Source: Betaproteobacteria bacterium (GTDB taxonomy: Bacteria; Pseudomonadota; Gammaproteobacteria; Burkholderiales; Casimicrobiaceae). From it: DNA of 6,877 bases. The DNA is taken from the NCBI GenBank assembly GCA_005888865.1, contig VBCL01000156.1, positions 1 to 6,877 on the forward strand, given 5' to 3'. This document shows positions 1 through 6,800 of the stretch, in pieces. Under the pieces are notes generated by a model. It did no database searches and was not told the DNA's origin. It saw nothing but the letters and a program-made list of their open reading frames with translations. Both the position numbers and the translations under genes were made by a program. Every line of letters begins with the position of its first letter. Position 1 is the first letter of the stretch.

Positions 1-1223
1 AGCGCCCGGAAGACCAGGTTGCCCTCAGTGCTTGGCGCCCCGGCAAAAAACGGCTTACCAAAAAACGGATTGACGTACTCCCAGACGATCTCTCCGTCTT
101 GGGTGACCTCGAAGAAGCGGCCGAAGGAAGATTCGCAGACTAATGTATTGCCGTTTGGCAGCCGTTGAGCGTTGCCCATGCGTGGCGAGAAACAGTTCCA
201 AGCCGGTCGATCCTGATACTTCCATACGATCTCGTTTGTCGCCGGATTGACCTCGATCACCCTCGAAAACGGCATCGAATCATCGAGACGATGAACTCCG
301 TTGTCGAATATCAGGATGCTGCCGTTCCCCAACAGGGTCGGCGCATGCTGGCCGGCGACCGTCGGAGAACCAAGCTTCCATAGGATCTCACCGGTCTTGC
401 GGGAGATGCGGAGAACGGTTGAGGTGGGTCGGTAGCTGGCGAGGATGTCGCCGTCAGGCAGCTCGAGGACACTGTTGCCCTGAGCCCAGAGCGTCCGAGG
501 CGCCTGGACCTCGGCGATGCCGTCTGCGACGGGATCGAGGTGCTCCCAGGTACGCCACTCCCAGACAGTCTGTCCTGCAGGCGTCAACTCGGCCAGGTAA
601 TCGGAATACATCCTGCCGGCTTCGGCCTTCGACCGCTGAGCATATTGGCCTGAGGGAAAAGTCTCCTCCTCCACGCCTCCTTTGACACGGCGGGCGATGT
701 CGTCGGGAACCCGGCCCATGCAATTCAGCAACACGTTCCCATTGCGTAGCAGGATGCCGTGGTGATGGTGTTCCGGATGGCGTACTTCCCAGAGCACCTT
801 ACCGTTCCAGTCCGCTTCCAGCACGACGCCACCTTTGAACGGAAAGCGGCTGAGAAAGCTGTCCTCTGACGTACGGCCGTTGTAGAAGAGTGTCCCGCGC
901 TCGGTGAGATAGCCGGACAGGCCCGGCGGGTAAGGCATGTTCCACGTGTGGACGACGTTGCCGTGAAGGTCGATGAGATACACCCTCCCGTCTCCCCAGA
1001 TCAGAGGAGCGAAAAGCGTAAACCCAGAAGAAGCGAGCTCGGGGTTGAACGCGCGCAAGCCAACACCCCGACGTTTGGTCGTGTTCTGTTCGACCGCTGC
1101 TGAGGTCTGTTGAGCGCTTTGCATAAAACGCTTGCTACATGCAGTGACCACGCCCGCGCCAAGAATGGCGGCACCGGTGAGCAGCGTGCGGCGGCGGAGG
1201 CGGCTCGACTCGTAATTCATCAT
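1..1223 (-). CDS. Arylsulfotransferase-like (ASST family) beta-propeller protein, Tat lipoprotein, C-terminus cut by window edge
   Basis: The minus-strand frame is open from ATG at 1223 to the window edge without a stop, giving 407 residues. It resembles arylsulfotransferases, which move a sulfuryl group between phenolic compounds outside the cytoplasm. The N-terminus has a twin-arginine motif (RRTLL, residues 11-15), a hydrophobic stretch and a lipobox V-T-A-C with Cys29, so a Tat-exported, membrane-anchored lipoprotein is predicted. The body shows repeated propeller-blade signatures ending in tryptophan (GKVLWEV, GQTVWEW, GEILWKL, NEIVWKY, GEIVWEY). It also has LPNGN-type turns, a histidine cluster H149-H155 and QHAPTLLGNGSILIFDNG near residues 292-309. 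These two histidine sites are candidate catalytic positions by analogy with ASST. The start is chosen because GGAGGG (1231-1236) lies 7 nt upstream; an in-frame ATG at 1238 is less likely because it would overlap that site. The gene is divergent from the SOD-rhodanese gene. It could instead be a non-enzymatic PQQ-like propeller. The family call is fairly firm, the substrate unknown. Confidence 0.8.
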   Translation of the reverse strand, partial: MMNYESSRLRRRTLLTGAAILGAGVVTACSKRFMQSAQQTSAAVEQNTTKRRGVGLRAFNPELASSGFTLFAPLIWGDGRVYLIDLHGNVVHTWNMPYPPGLSGYLTERGTLFYNGRTSEDSFLSRFPFKGGVVLEADWNGKVLWEVRHPEHHHHGILLRNGNVLLNCMGRVPDDIARRVKGGVEEETFPSGQYAQRSKAEAGRMYSDYLAELTPAGQTVWEWRTWEHLDPVADGIAEVQAPRTLWAQGNSVLELPDGDILASYRPTSTVLRISRKTGEILWKLGSPTVAGQHAPTLLGNGSILIFDNGVHRLDDSMPFSRVIEVNPATNEIVWKYQDRPAWNCFSPRMGNAQRLPNGNTLVCESSFGRFFEVTQDGEIVWEYVNPFFGKPFFAGAPSTEGNLVFRA

Positions 1224-1230
1224 CGGACGG

Positions 1231-1236
1231 CCCTCC
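1231..1236 (-). promoter_or_regulatory. Ribosome binding site of the ASST-like gene
   Basis: The minus strand reads GGAGGG, 7 nt before the ATG at 1223. This strong Shine-Dalgarno match decides the start in favour of 1223 over the upstream in-frame ATG at 1238, which would itself overlap the site. A second ATG follows immediately at 1220. Confidence 0.7.
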
Positions 1237-1275
1237 ATGATGCGACTGTCGTACACGTTTCGAGGCGTCCATCAC

Positions 1276-1290
1276 GGGCAGCAACTGCCC
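1276..1290 (-). other. Perfect 6-bp hairpin in the ASST-like gene leader
   Basis: GGGCAG-CAA-CTGCCC is a perfect 6-bp inverted repeat with a 3-nt loop. If the minus-strand promoter at 1303-1331 is correct, transcription would start near 1296, so this hairpin would sit at the extreme 5' end of the roughly 70-nt leader. A 5' stabilising stem is a plausible role. There is no T-tract on either side, so it does not look like a terminator. Confidence 0.4.
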
Positions 1291-1302
1291 ATGTCAGTGC
1301 CG

Positions 1303-1331
1303 ATTGAAACACTAGTTTCAGGCTGAGTCAA
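1303..1331 (-). promoter_or_regulatory. Predicted promoter for the ASST-like gene
   Basis: On the minus strand a -35 box TTGACT (1331-1326) is followed after exactly 17 nt by TTCAAT (1308-1303), a 4/6 match to the -10 consensus. The spacer and -10 box contain the palindrome at 1305-1320, so a bound repressor would block RNA polymerase. The arrangement closely mirrors the plus-strand promoter at 1384-1412, which strengthens both calls. Confidence 0.55.
1305..1320. promoter_or_regulatory. Operator copy 1, palindrome TGAAAC-N4-GTTTCA
   Basis: A perfect 6-4-6 palindrome (TGAAAC ACTA GTTTCA) overlaps the spacer and -10 region of the predicted minus-strand promoter. The identical half-sites recur at 1396-1411, about 91 bp away centre to centre. 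Size and symmetry fit a dimeric helix-turn-helix repressor such as a TetR-family protein. No regulator gene lies in this window, so the factor is unknown. Confidence 0.65.
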
Positions 1332-1367
1332 GCCTCCCCGACGAGCTAACAACACCCTTTCGTCATG

Positions 1368-1397
1368 GAGTCTAGAATGCGTCTTGACTCTAGATTG
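1368..1397. repeat. Imperfect 12-bp direct repeat containing TCTAGA
   Basis: GAGTCTAGAATG (1368-1379) and GACTCTAGATTG (1386-1397) match at 10 of 12 positions and start 18 bp apart. They flank the -35 box of the plus-strand promoter, and the second copy runs into operator copy 2. They could be an activator site or simply part of a duplicated promoter block. Low complexity is not the explanation, because the sequence is mixed. Confidence 0.35.
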
Positions 1398-1412
1398 AAA
1401 CTATTGTTTCAT
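1384..1412 (+). promoter_or_regulatory. Predicted promoter for the SOD-rhodanese gene
   Basis: A -35 box TTGACT (1384-1389) is followed after exactly 17 nt by TTTCAT (1407-1412), a 4/6 match to the -10 consensus. Transcription would start near 1419, leaving a leader of about 85 nt before the ATG at 1504. The palindrome at 1396-1411 overlaps the spacer and -10 box. The CTTGACTC at 1383-1390 is an exact inverted copy of 1325-1332 in the divergent promoter. Confidence 0.55.
1396..1411. promoter_or_regulatory. Operator copy 2, palindrome TGAAAC-N4-GTTTCA
   Basis: A perfect 6-4-6 palindrome (TGAAAC TATT GTTTCA) has the same half-sites as copy 1 at 1305-1320 but a different centre. Only the half-sites are conserved, as expected for protein binding rather than recent duplication. 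Both copies are preceded by GAT on the plus strand. The position inside the promoter suggests repression. Confidence 0.65.
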
Positions 1413-1490
1413 GACGTCCACAGGGACGTACCCGGCGCCAGAACGAGGCCGCGACATGACCCACTCATGCGAAGGACATCAAGACGAAGA

Positions 1491-1495
1491 AAGGA
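1491..1495 (+). promoter_or_regulatory. Ribosome binding site of the SOD-rhodanese gene
   Basis: AAGGA lies 8 nt before the ATG at 1504 and decides that start. A second AAGGACATC copy at 1472-1480 lies 19 bp upstream. In-frame ATGs at 1411 and 1456 are disfavoured. The one at 1411 lies inside operator copy 2 and upstream of the likely transcription start. The one at 1456 has only a weak GAGG and would add an unconserved-looking hydrophilic extension. Confidence 0.55.
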
Positions 1496-1503
1496 CATCG
1501 ACC

Positions 1504-2451
1504 ATGCAGCAAGAGATCAGTCCGATTGCGGTACGGCCGTGGACGCTCAACGGCATCTCGGAGCGAATGATCGTGAGCCACTATGAGAACAACTACGGCG
1601 GCGCCGTGCGGACGCTGAACGCCGCGCGCCGCGAGCTCGCCACGCTTGAGTCGGGCGCGGCGCCGTACCGACTGCGCGCGCTGAAGCGCGAGGAGCAGAG
1701 CGCGATGAACTCGGTGGCGCTTCACGAGCTGTACTTCGGCAATCTGGGCGGCGAGGGCAACGCCGGCCTCGGGCGTCTCGATTGGCACGAAGTTCCGAAC
1801 CAGCTCGGGCCGCTGCTCGAAGAGCACTTTGGCAGCGTCAAGATGTGGCGTCGTGAGTTCGTGGGCGCGGCGCAGGCGCTGGCAGGCGGCTCCGGCTGGG
1901 CGCTTCTCACGTACTCGCGTCGGGACAAGCGATTCTGGAACCAGATCGCGATGGATCATACCCAGTGCGCTGTCGATGCGGCGCCCGTGCTCGTGCTTGA
2001 TATGTACGAGCACGCATACCATCTGGATTTCGGAGCCAACGCGACGGCGTACATCGATGCATTCGCCGCCGTCTGCGGAGATCAGGCGTTGCCTGCGGAG
2101 GATCCCTCCAACCAGGAGATACCGTCGATTTCCGTCGAAGAGCTCGCCGCTCAGCTCGCGAAGGGCGAGTCGGTCCAGGTCCTCGACGCGCGCCCACGAC
2201 ACCACATATCGAGAAACGTCGACTTGATGGCAGGCGCTGTGTGGCGCGATCCGGATCAGGTGGAAGAATGGATCGGTGAGCTCTCGCCCGATCAGCCGGT
2301 CGCCGTCTATTGCGCCTACGGCTTCCACGTCGGCTGCAACATAGCGAAAACGCTCAGAGAGCGCGGCTTCGACGCTCGCTACATCCGCGGCGGAGTGTCG
2401 GCGTGGTACGCCGCTGGCGGACCGCGAGCTATGCGGCCGGTAACCCGCTAG
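1504..2451 (+). CDS. Fe/Mn superoxide dismutase-like domain fused to a rhodanese domain (ChrC-ChrE-like)
   Basis: The 315-residue protein has two domains. Residues about 5-195 are Fe/Mn superoxide dismutase-like, a family that dismutates superoxide in the cytoplasm. All four metal ligands are visible: His26 (SHYENN), His74 (ALHELYFGNLGG), Asp166 and His170 (DMYEHAYHLDF), along with the GSGW motif. Residues about 208-308 are rhodanese-like, with VLDAR at the start, a candidate catalytic Cys270 in YCAYGFHVG and the closing YIRGGVSAW. Rhodaneses handle persulfide sulfur and related thiol chemistry. No signal peptide is seen. In known chromate-resistance operons ChrC is an Fe-SOD and ChrE a rhodanese-like protein; here the two roles appear fused, directly upstream of chrA. 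Oddities: the usual SOD gateway His30 and Tyr34 align with Asn30 and Ala34, DVWEHAY has become DMYEHAY, and the rhodanese loop lacks the common CxxGxR(S/T) arginine. Activity is therefore uncertain. Domain calls are strong; the chromate role is inferred from context. Confidence 0.88.
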   Translation: MQQEISPIAVRPWTLNGISERMIVSHYENNYGGAVRTLNAARRELATLESGAAPYRLRALKREEQSAMNSVALHELYFGNLGGEGNAGLGRLDWHEVPNQLGPLLEEHFGSVKMWRREFVGAAQALAGGSGWALLTYSRRDKRFWNQIAMDHTQCAVDAAPVLVLDMYEHAYHLDFGANATAYIDAFAAVCGDQALPAEDPSNQEIPSISVEELAAQLAKGESVQVLDARPRHHISRNVDLMAGAVWRDPDQVEEWIGELSPDQPVAVYCAYGFHVGCNIAKTLRERGFDARYIRGGVSAWYAAGGPRAMRPVTR

Positions 2452-2529
2452 CGGCGGAGAGGTAGCAGGAGGGCGGCCGTAGCCCGTCCGCACTCGCGAC
2501 GAGGCACCCTCTTTCGGATCGTCCTCCCT

Positions 2530-2552
2530 GTTTCCTGACAGAAACGTCAGGA
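2530..2552 (+). repeat. Two overlapping, mutually exclusive inverted repeats
   Basis: GTTTC-CTGACA-GAAAC (2530-2545, 5-bp arms) and TCCTGAC-AGAAAC-GTCAGGA (2533-2552, perfect 7-bp arms) share bases, so RNA could form only one stem at a time. The second stem is followed by only TTTC, which is too little for a typical intrinsic terminator. It could be a regulatory hairpin, a protein-binding site or a stem that shapes processing between the two genes. The start of chrA is 48 nt downstream. Confidence 0.45.
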
Positions 2553-2587
2553 TTTCGAAAGTCCGCCTGTGGCTAGACTCCCTCGTC

Positions 2588-2593
2588 AAGGAG
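2588..2593 (+). promoter_or_regulatory. Ribosome binding site of chrA
   Basis: AAGGAG lies 7 nt before the ATG at 2601. This is a near-ideal Shine-Dalgarno site and fixes the start of chrA. Confidence 0.75.
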
Positions 2594-2600
2594 CCTCCCC

Positions 2601-3824
2601 ATGACCACGAGCACGATCGCCGGCACGAACGAGAACGAGTCGAAAGACATCGCCATCACCCTGTTCAGGCTCGGCGCCACCTCCTACGGTGGCCCCGCCA
2701 TCATGGGCGTCATGCAGGCCGAGTTGCAGGAGCGGCGAAGGTGGGTCTCGAAGGAGCGCTTCCTGGAAGGCCTGGCAGTCGCCAACATGGTGCCGGGTGC
2801 GACGGCAACACAGCTCGGTATTTTCCTCGCATATGCGCGCGGCGGCTGGTGGGGTGGACTCCTTGGCGGCCTCTCCTTCGTGTCGCCTGCGTTCGTCATC
2901 ATGCTCGCGCTGACGATCGGCTATGCGACGTTCGGCGTGACGCCGTTGGCACGGAGCGCCCTCTATGGCCTCGGTCCCGTCGTCATCGGTCTCTTCGCGA
3001 TCGCCCTCTATCGCCTGGGCAAGACGGCGGCCAGCACCGTGCCGGAAGCAATCATCGGACTCGCGGCTGCGGCGGCGTTGGCGACGACGCGTCTGGGAAT
3101 CGTCGCCATCCTGGTCCTCGCGGGCTGCGCCGGTCTGCTGCTGTTCTATCGAGGAAAGTCACTCGCGCGCGTGCGCGCCCTGTCGGGACTCGTCGTTCTT
3201 GCCGTACTGGCCACGGTATGGTGGACTTTGACATCCGCGCCCAGTTCCACCGGCGGAGGATGGACGCCAAACCCGAAGAGCCTGCTCGATCTCGGTCTCT
3301 ACTTCCTGAACGTCGGCGCCTTCACGATCGCTGGTGGGTTGACGATGATTGCCTTCATCCAGGACCAGGTGGTCGGCCAATTCGGATGGCTCACGCCGCG
3401 TGAGTTCATCGACGGACTTGCCCTCGGGCAGCTCACGCCCGGTCCGGTGTTGATGATCGCGGCCTATGTCGGCTACAAGCTCGCCGGGCTCGCGGGAGCG
3501 GCCGTGGCGGCGACGGCCGCATTCCTGCCCTCGTTCGTGATCATGCTCGCGATTCTGCCCATTCTCGACCGTGTGAGACAGATGACGTGGGTGAAAGCGG
3601 TGACGAAGGGCATGAGCCCGGCCGTCATCGGTGTGTTGGCTGTGTCTTTGGTGCGACTCTCCCCCGCCGCAATCCCCGATCCCTCGGCGCTGGCCATTCT
3701 GATCGTGACCGTCATCGCGGCGATGGCCTTCCATATCGGAGCCTTCAAGCTCATGCTTGGTGGCGCAATCGCCGGCGTGCTTCGAAGCCAGCTCCCACTC
3801 GGCGCGCTCACGCGTCACTTCTGA
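2601..3824 (+). CDS. chrA: Chromate transporter ChrA (CHR superfamily, long two-domain form)
   Basis: The 407-residue inner-membrane protein has two homologous CHR halves and the usual length of long-chain ChrA proteins (about 400 residues). The first half carries FRLGATSYGGP (22-32), an ERRRWVSKERFLEGLAVANMVPG block (44-66) and a GGWWGGLLGG membrane turn (81-90). The second half repeats the plan with FLNVGAFTIAGG (235-246), FGWLTPREFIDGLALGQLTPGP (261-282) and a glycine/alanine-rich segment ending FLPSFVIMLAILP. Many hydrophobic segments follow one another through the whole protein. Family members expel chromate from the cytoplasm, probably driven by the proton-motive force, and some can affect sulfate uptake. 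The start is fixed by AAGGAG 7 nt upstream. The gene follows the SOD-rhodanese fusion on the same strand, which supports a chromate-resistance role. No ChrB regulator is present here. It ends 3 bp from the stop of the convergent cyclase gene. Family call is very firm; substrate is inferred from family and neighbour. Confidence 0.93.
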   Translation: MTTSTIAGTNENESKDIAITLFRLGATSYGGPAIMGVMQAELQERRRWVSKERFLEGLAVANMVPGATATQLGIFLAYARGGWWGGLLGGLSFVSPAFVIMLALTIGYATFGVTPLARSALYGLGPVVIGLFAIALYRLGKTAASTVPEAIIGLAAAAALATTRLGIVAILVLAGCAGLLLFYRGKSLARVRALSGLVVLAVLATVWWTLTSAPSSTGGGWTPNPKSLLDLGLYFLNVGAFTIAGGLTMIAFIQDQVVGQFGWLTPREFIDGLALGQLTPGPVLMIAAYVGYKLAGLAGAAVAATAAFLPSFVIMLAILPILDRVRQMTWVKAVTKGMSPAVIGVLAVSLVRLSPAAIPDPSALAILIVTVIAAMAFHIGAFKLMLGGAIAGVLRSQLPLGALTRHF

Positions 3825-3827
3825 CGG

Positions 3828-6800
3828 TCACCCTCGCTCCGGCAGCGCTTGTTCTAGCCGTACTAGCCAGCCGCTCATCCCGAGCTCGCGATACATCGTC
3901 GCGGCGAGCGCGTATTGCTCGGCGGCGTGCTGGAGCTTGCCAGCACGCGTATACACCTTTCCGAGGCCGACGTGGCCGTGCGCAATGAGCGGTCGCATAC
4001 CGATTCCCTGGGCGAGCTCGAGACTCGCTTCATAGTGCTGCAGAGCGAACTCGGCATTCGATGGGTCGCTACGTGCCATGATCTCGGCGAGCGCGCGGAG
4101 TGCCAAGGCCTCATTGGCGCGTTCCTTGTGCTTCCTCGCCAGATCGACTGCGCTTCGCGCGCGATCGGCGGCTTCCGCGTTCCGGCCGGCGAGTAGATAT
4201 GCCTCCGCCAAACGACTGAGGCGGACGGTAAGACCCAAGCCCATCGCGCTGATCGATGCCTCGCCGACGATGGACGCCTCCAGCAAGGGAAGAGCTTCGG
4301 CGAGACGGCCTGACAGCGCGTACACATAGCCCAAGCCCGAGAGGATGTTCGGGTCGGCGACGTTCCGCCTGCGGATCAAGGTCATGCCGTTCTCGAACGC
4401 GCGAAGCGCACTCGCCAGATCGCCCTGTTCGAGGCTGACGCCTCCCAGCGCACCGTATGACTCGATCACCGTATGGGCGTGGTCTGCTGATTCGGCGATT
4501 GTCACCGCCTGGTTTGCGTGCTCGATCGCCTGGGTAAATCGGCCGAGATGGGAAAAGACGAGCCCGGCCCACGCGCGGGGCCAGGCCGCGAAGAACCTGG
4601 GCAGCTCGGCTCGCCTGGCGCCCCCCTCATCCGTCAGCGCTTGCGCAGTTTCCACGAAGAGCGCGCCCGCCTGCACCAAGTCACCAAGAGCGAAGTGCGT
4701 TTGGGCGAGCCGATACTTCGCTTCGATCTCGAGACCCGCGTCTCCAAGCTCGGTGGCAATGTCGAGCGCTTGCCGGTTCGCTTCGAACGCGCGGGCGTGG
4801 TCGCCGACGTTCCTCAGCCGAGCGCCGAGATCGGCCAGGACAACTCCGAGCCGGCGTCGGTCGCCGATCTCCGCCGCGATGGCCTCAGCCTCGCGCATGA
4901 GCTCCAAGATTCGGCCATAGTGGCCGAGGGGCGCCAGGGCCGCCCGTGACTCGAGCCGCAGATCGATCGCCTGAACTTTTGCGTCGCGGCTGTCGGGTAA
5001 GCGGGCGACGGCATGCAGCGCCTCCTCGAAGAAAGTCAGCGCCTCAGCGTAGGCCGAGCGCGTCGCGGCCTTCGTGCCGGCTCCGCGGAGGTAGGTAATC
5101 GCCCTGTCCCACAGCTCTCCTCGAACGGCATGGTCGGCGAGGCGCTCGAGGTGTTCGGCGAGCCGGTCGCCATAGAGCCGTTCGATCGCTTCGGCGATCC
5201 GTGCATGAAGCTCGCGGCGACGCCGTTGGAGAAGCGTTCCGTACGTGACGTCGTGGGTGAGGGCGTGCTTGAAGGCGTATTCGGTTTCGGGAAAGAGGTG
5301 CACTTCATAAAGGAATTCGGCAGTGATGAGATTGGTGAGCCCCCGCTGCAGATCAGGCTCGGACGTCTCGGCAATCTCGCGTAGCAGAACGACCGGCACA
5401 TGTGTGCCAATAGCGGCCGCGGCCTGAAGCAGGCGCTTGTCCGCAGCGGGCAGGCGATCGATCCGCGCGGCGAGAAGTGCGTGGACGCTCGCCGGAATCT
5501 GAAGCGTGGCGACGGGCTCGGCAAGGCGATGCGCGCCTGGCTTGCCGACGAGCCGCTTCGAATCTACCAGCATCCTCACGCTCTCTTCGAGAAAGAACGG
5601 ATTGCCGTCCGTTCGCTGGATCAACAGCCGTTTGAGCTCGTCCAGCGCTGGATCCGCGCCGAGAAGGCCTCGGAGAAGCTCCTCGACATTCGTGCTGGCC
5701 AGTGGATCAATACGGATCACTGTGCAATGACGCTTGCTATTCCAGGCGTGCCGGTAATCAGGCCGATAGTTCACGAGCAGCAGCAGACGCGCCGATTCGA
5801 GGCCGTCGACGAGTTCGTCGAGCAGAGCTTGTGTCTCGCCGTCGACCCAGTGAAGGTCCTCTACGATCAGAAGCAGCGGTCGCTCGCGCGCCTGCTCGAA
5901 CCACAACATCTTCACGGCGTCGAGCGTGCGCCGCCGACGCTCGACCGGGTCGAGCGCGAGCCATGACGGCTCGTCCACAGGTACGTCGAGCAAAGTCAGC
6001 AATGGCGAGAGCGTGGGCTCGAGCGTCCGGGCGAGCGTCAGAACCTTGCCCGTGACCTTCTCGCGGATCGCGCGGACGTCGTCCCGCGCGTCAATTTTGA
6101 AATAGCGCCTGAGGGGCTCGAGCACCGGCAAGTAGCTTGTCGCCTTGCCGTACGACACGGCAGCGCTATCGAGGACGAGCCAGTTCTGTCGGCGCTGTGA
6201 GCGGTTGAACTCGTACACGAGGCGCGATTTGCCTACGCCCGCTTCCCCGACGATTGCCACGACTCGTCCGTGACCGTCGGCAGCCTCGGTTTGCGCGCAC
6301 CGAAGTTGCTCGAGCTCGGCGTCGCGGCCCACAAAACGCGTGAGCCCGCGCCTGGCGGCGGCGGCCTGCAGACGCGTGCGACTGGGTTCTGGACCAGTCA
6401 ATTCGTATACGTCCACGGGTTCGGCGAGCCCCTTCACTCGCACCGGGCCCAGCGGCTTCACCGCGATGTAGTCGGCCACGAGCGAGAGCGTGGCGGGCCC
6501 GATGACGATGGTGCCCGGCTCGGCGAGTTGCTCCATACGCCCCGCGAGATGGGTTGTCTGACCAACGGCGGCGAGCGCCCGCACGACGACCTCCCCGGAA
6601 TTCAGCCCTACTCTGATCTTCACCACGGCTGCATGGGCCCGACGGACATCCTCGGCGTAGCGCTTCACGCTGTCTTGCATCCTGAGCGCGGCGTAGCATG
6701 CGCGAATCGCGTGATCCTCGTGGGCCAGTGGCGCTCCGAAAAGCGCCATGATGCCGTCGCCCATGACCTGATTTACGAAGCCTTCGAATCGATGAACGGC

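Larger units (their letters stand above)
2452..2600. other. 149-bp intergenic gap before chrA
   Basis: I see no gene here. The gap is long for two genes of one operon. A perfect 10-bp palindrome CCGCTAGCGG (2445-2454) spans the upstream stop codon. The overlapping inverted repeats at 2530-2552 and a TTTCGAAA palindrome (2553-2560) follow. A possible -10 box TAGACT (2574-2579) has no convincing -35 partner, so a separate chrA promoter is possible but weakly supported. No GC-rich stem with a long T-tract is present, so read-through from the upstream gene is likely. Confidence 0.45.

Noticed and set aside
419..723. Small open frames on both strands within 419-723
   Set aside because: They overlap the continuous ASST-like frame, which carries propeller motifs through this stretch. 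The small frames are arginine-rich shadows.
1301..1411. GATTGAAAC repeated twice, resembling the 3' end of some CRISPR repeats
   Set aside because: Only two copies exist, the shared unit is a short palindrome placed in promoters, and there is no long repeat, spacer series or cas gene.
1411..1503. Longer N-terminus of the SOD-rhodanese protein starting at ATG 1411 or 1456
   Set aside because: ATG 1411 lies inside the operator and before the predicted transcription start. ATG 1456 has a weaker ribosome site, and the added residues look unlike a SOD N-terminus. Starting at 1504 also places the first ligand at the usual His26.
2445..2454. CCGCTAGCGG palindrome at the end of the SOD-rhodanese gene as a terminator
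   Set aside because: The palindrome has almost no loop and no T-tract after it, so it cannot act as an intrinsic terminator.
1465..2589. A 374-codon minus-strand open frame opposite the SOD-rhodanese gene
   Set aside because: It is a high-GC shadow: the arginine-rich translation shows no family motif, while the plus strand has clear SOD and rhodanese signatures.
3159..3818. A 219-codon minus-strand frame opposite chrA
   Set aside because: Its translation is rich in His, Arg, Glu and Gly and has no recognisable domain. The plus-strand frame is unmistakably ChrA.
4345..5966. Several plus-strand open frames of 120-190 codons opposite the cyclase/ATPase/TPR gene
   Set aside because: They are antisense shadows of a gene with clear Walker and TPR motifs, and none shows a recognisable domain.
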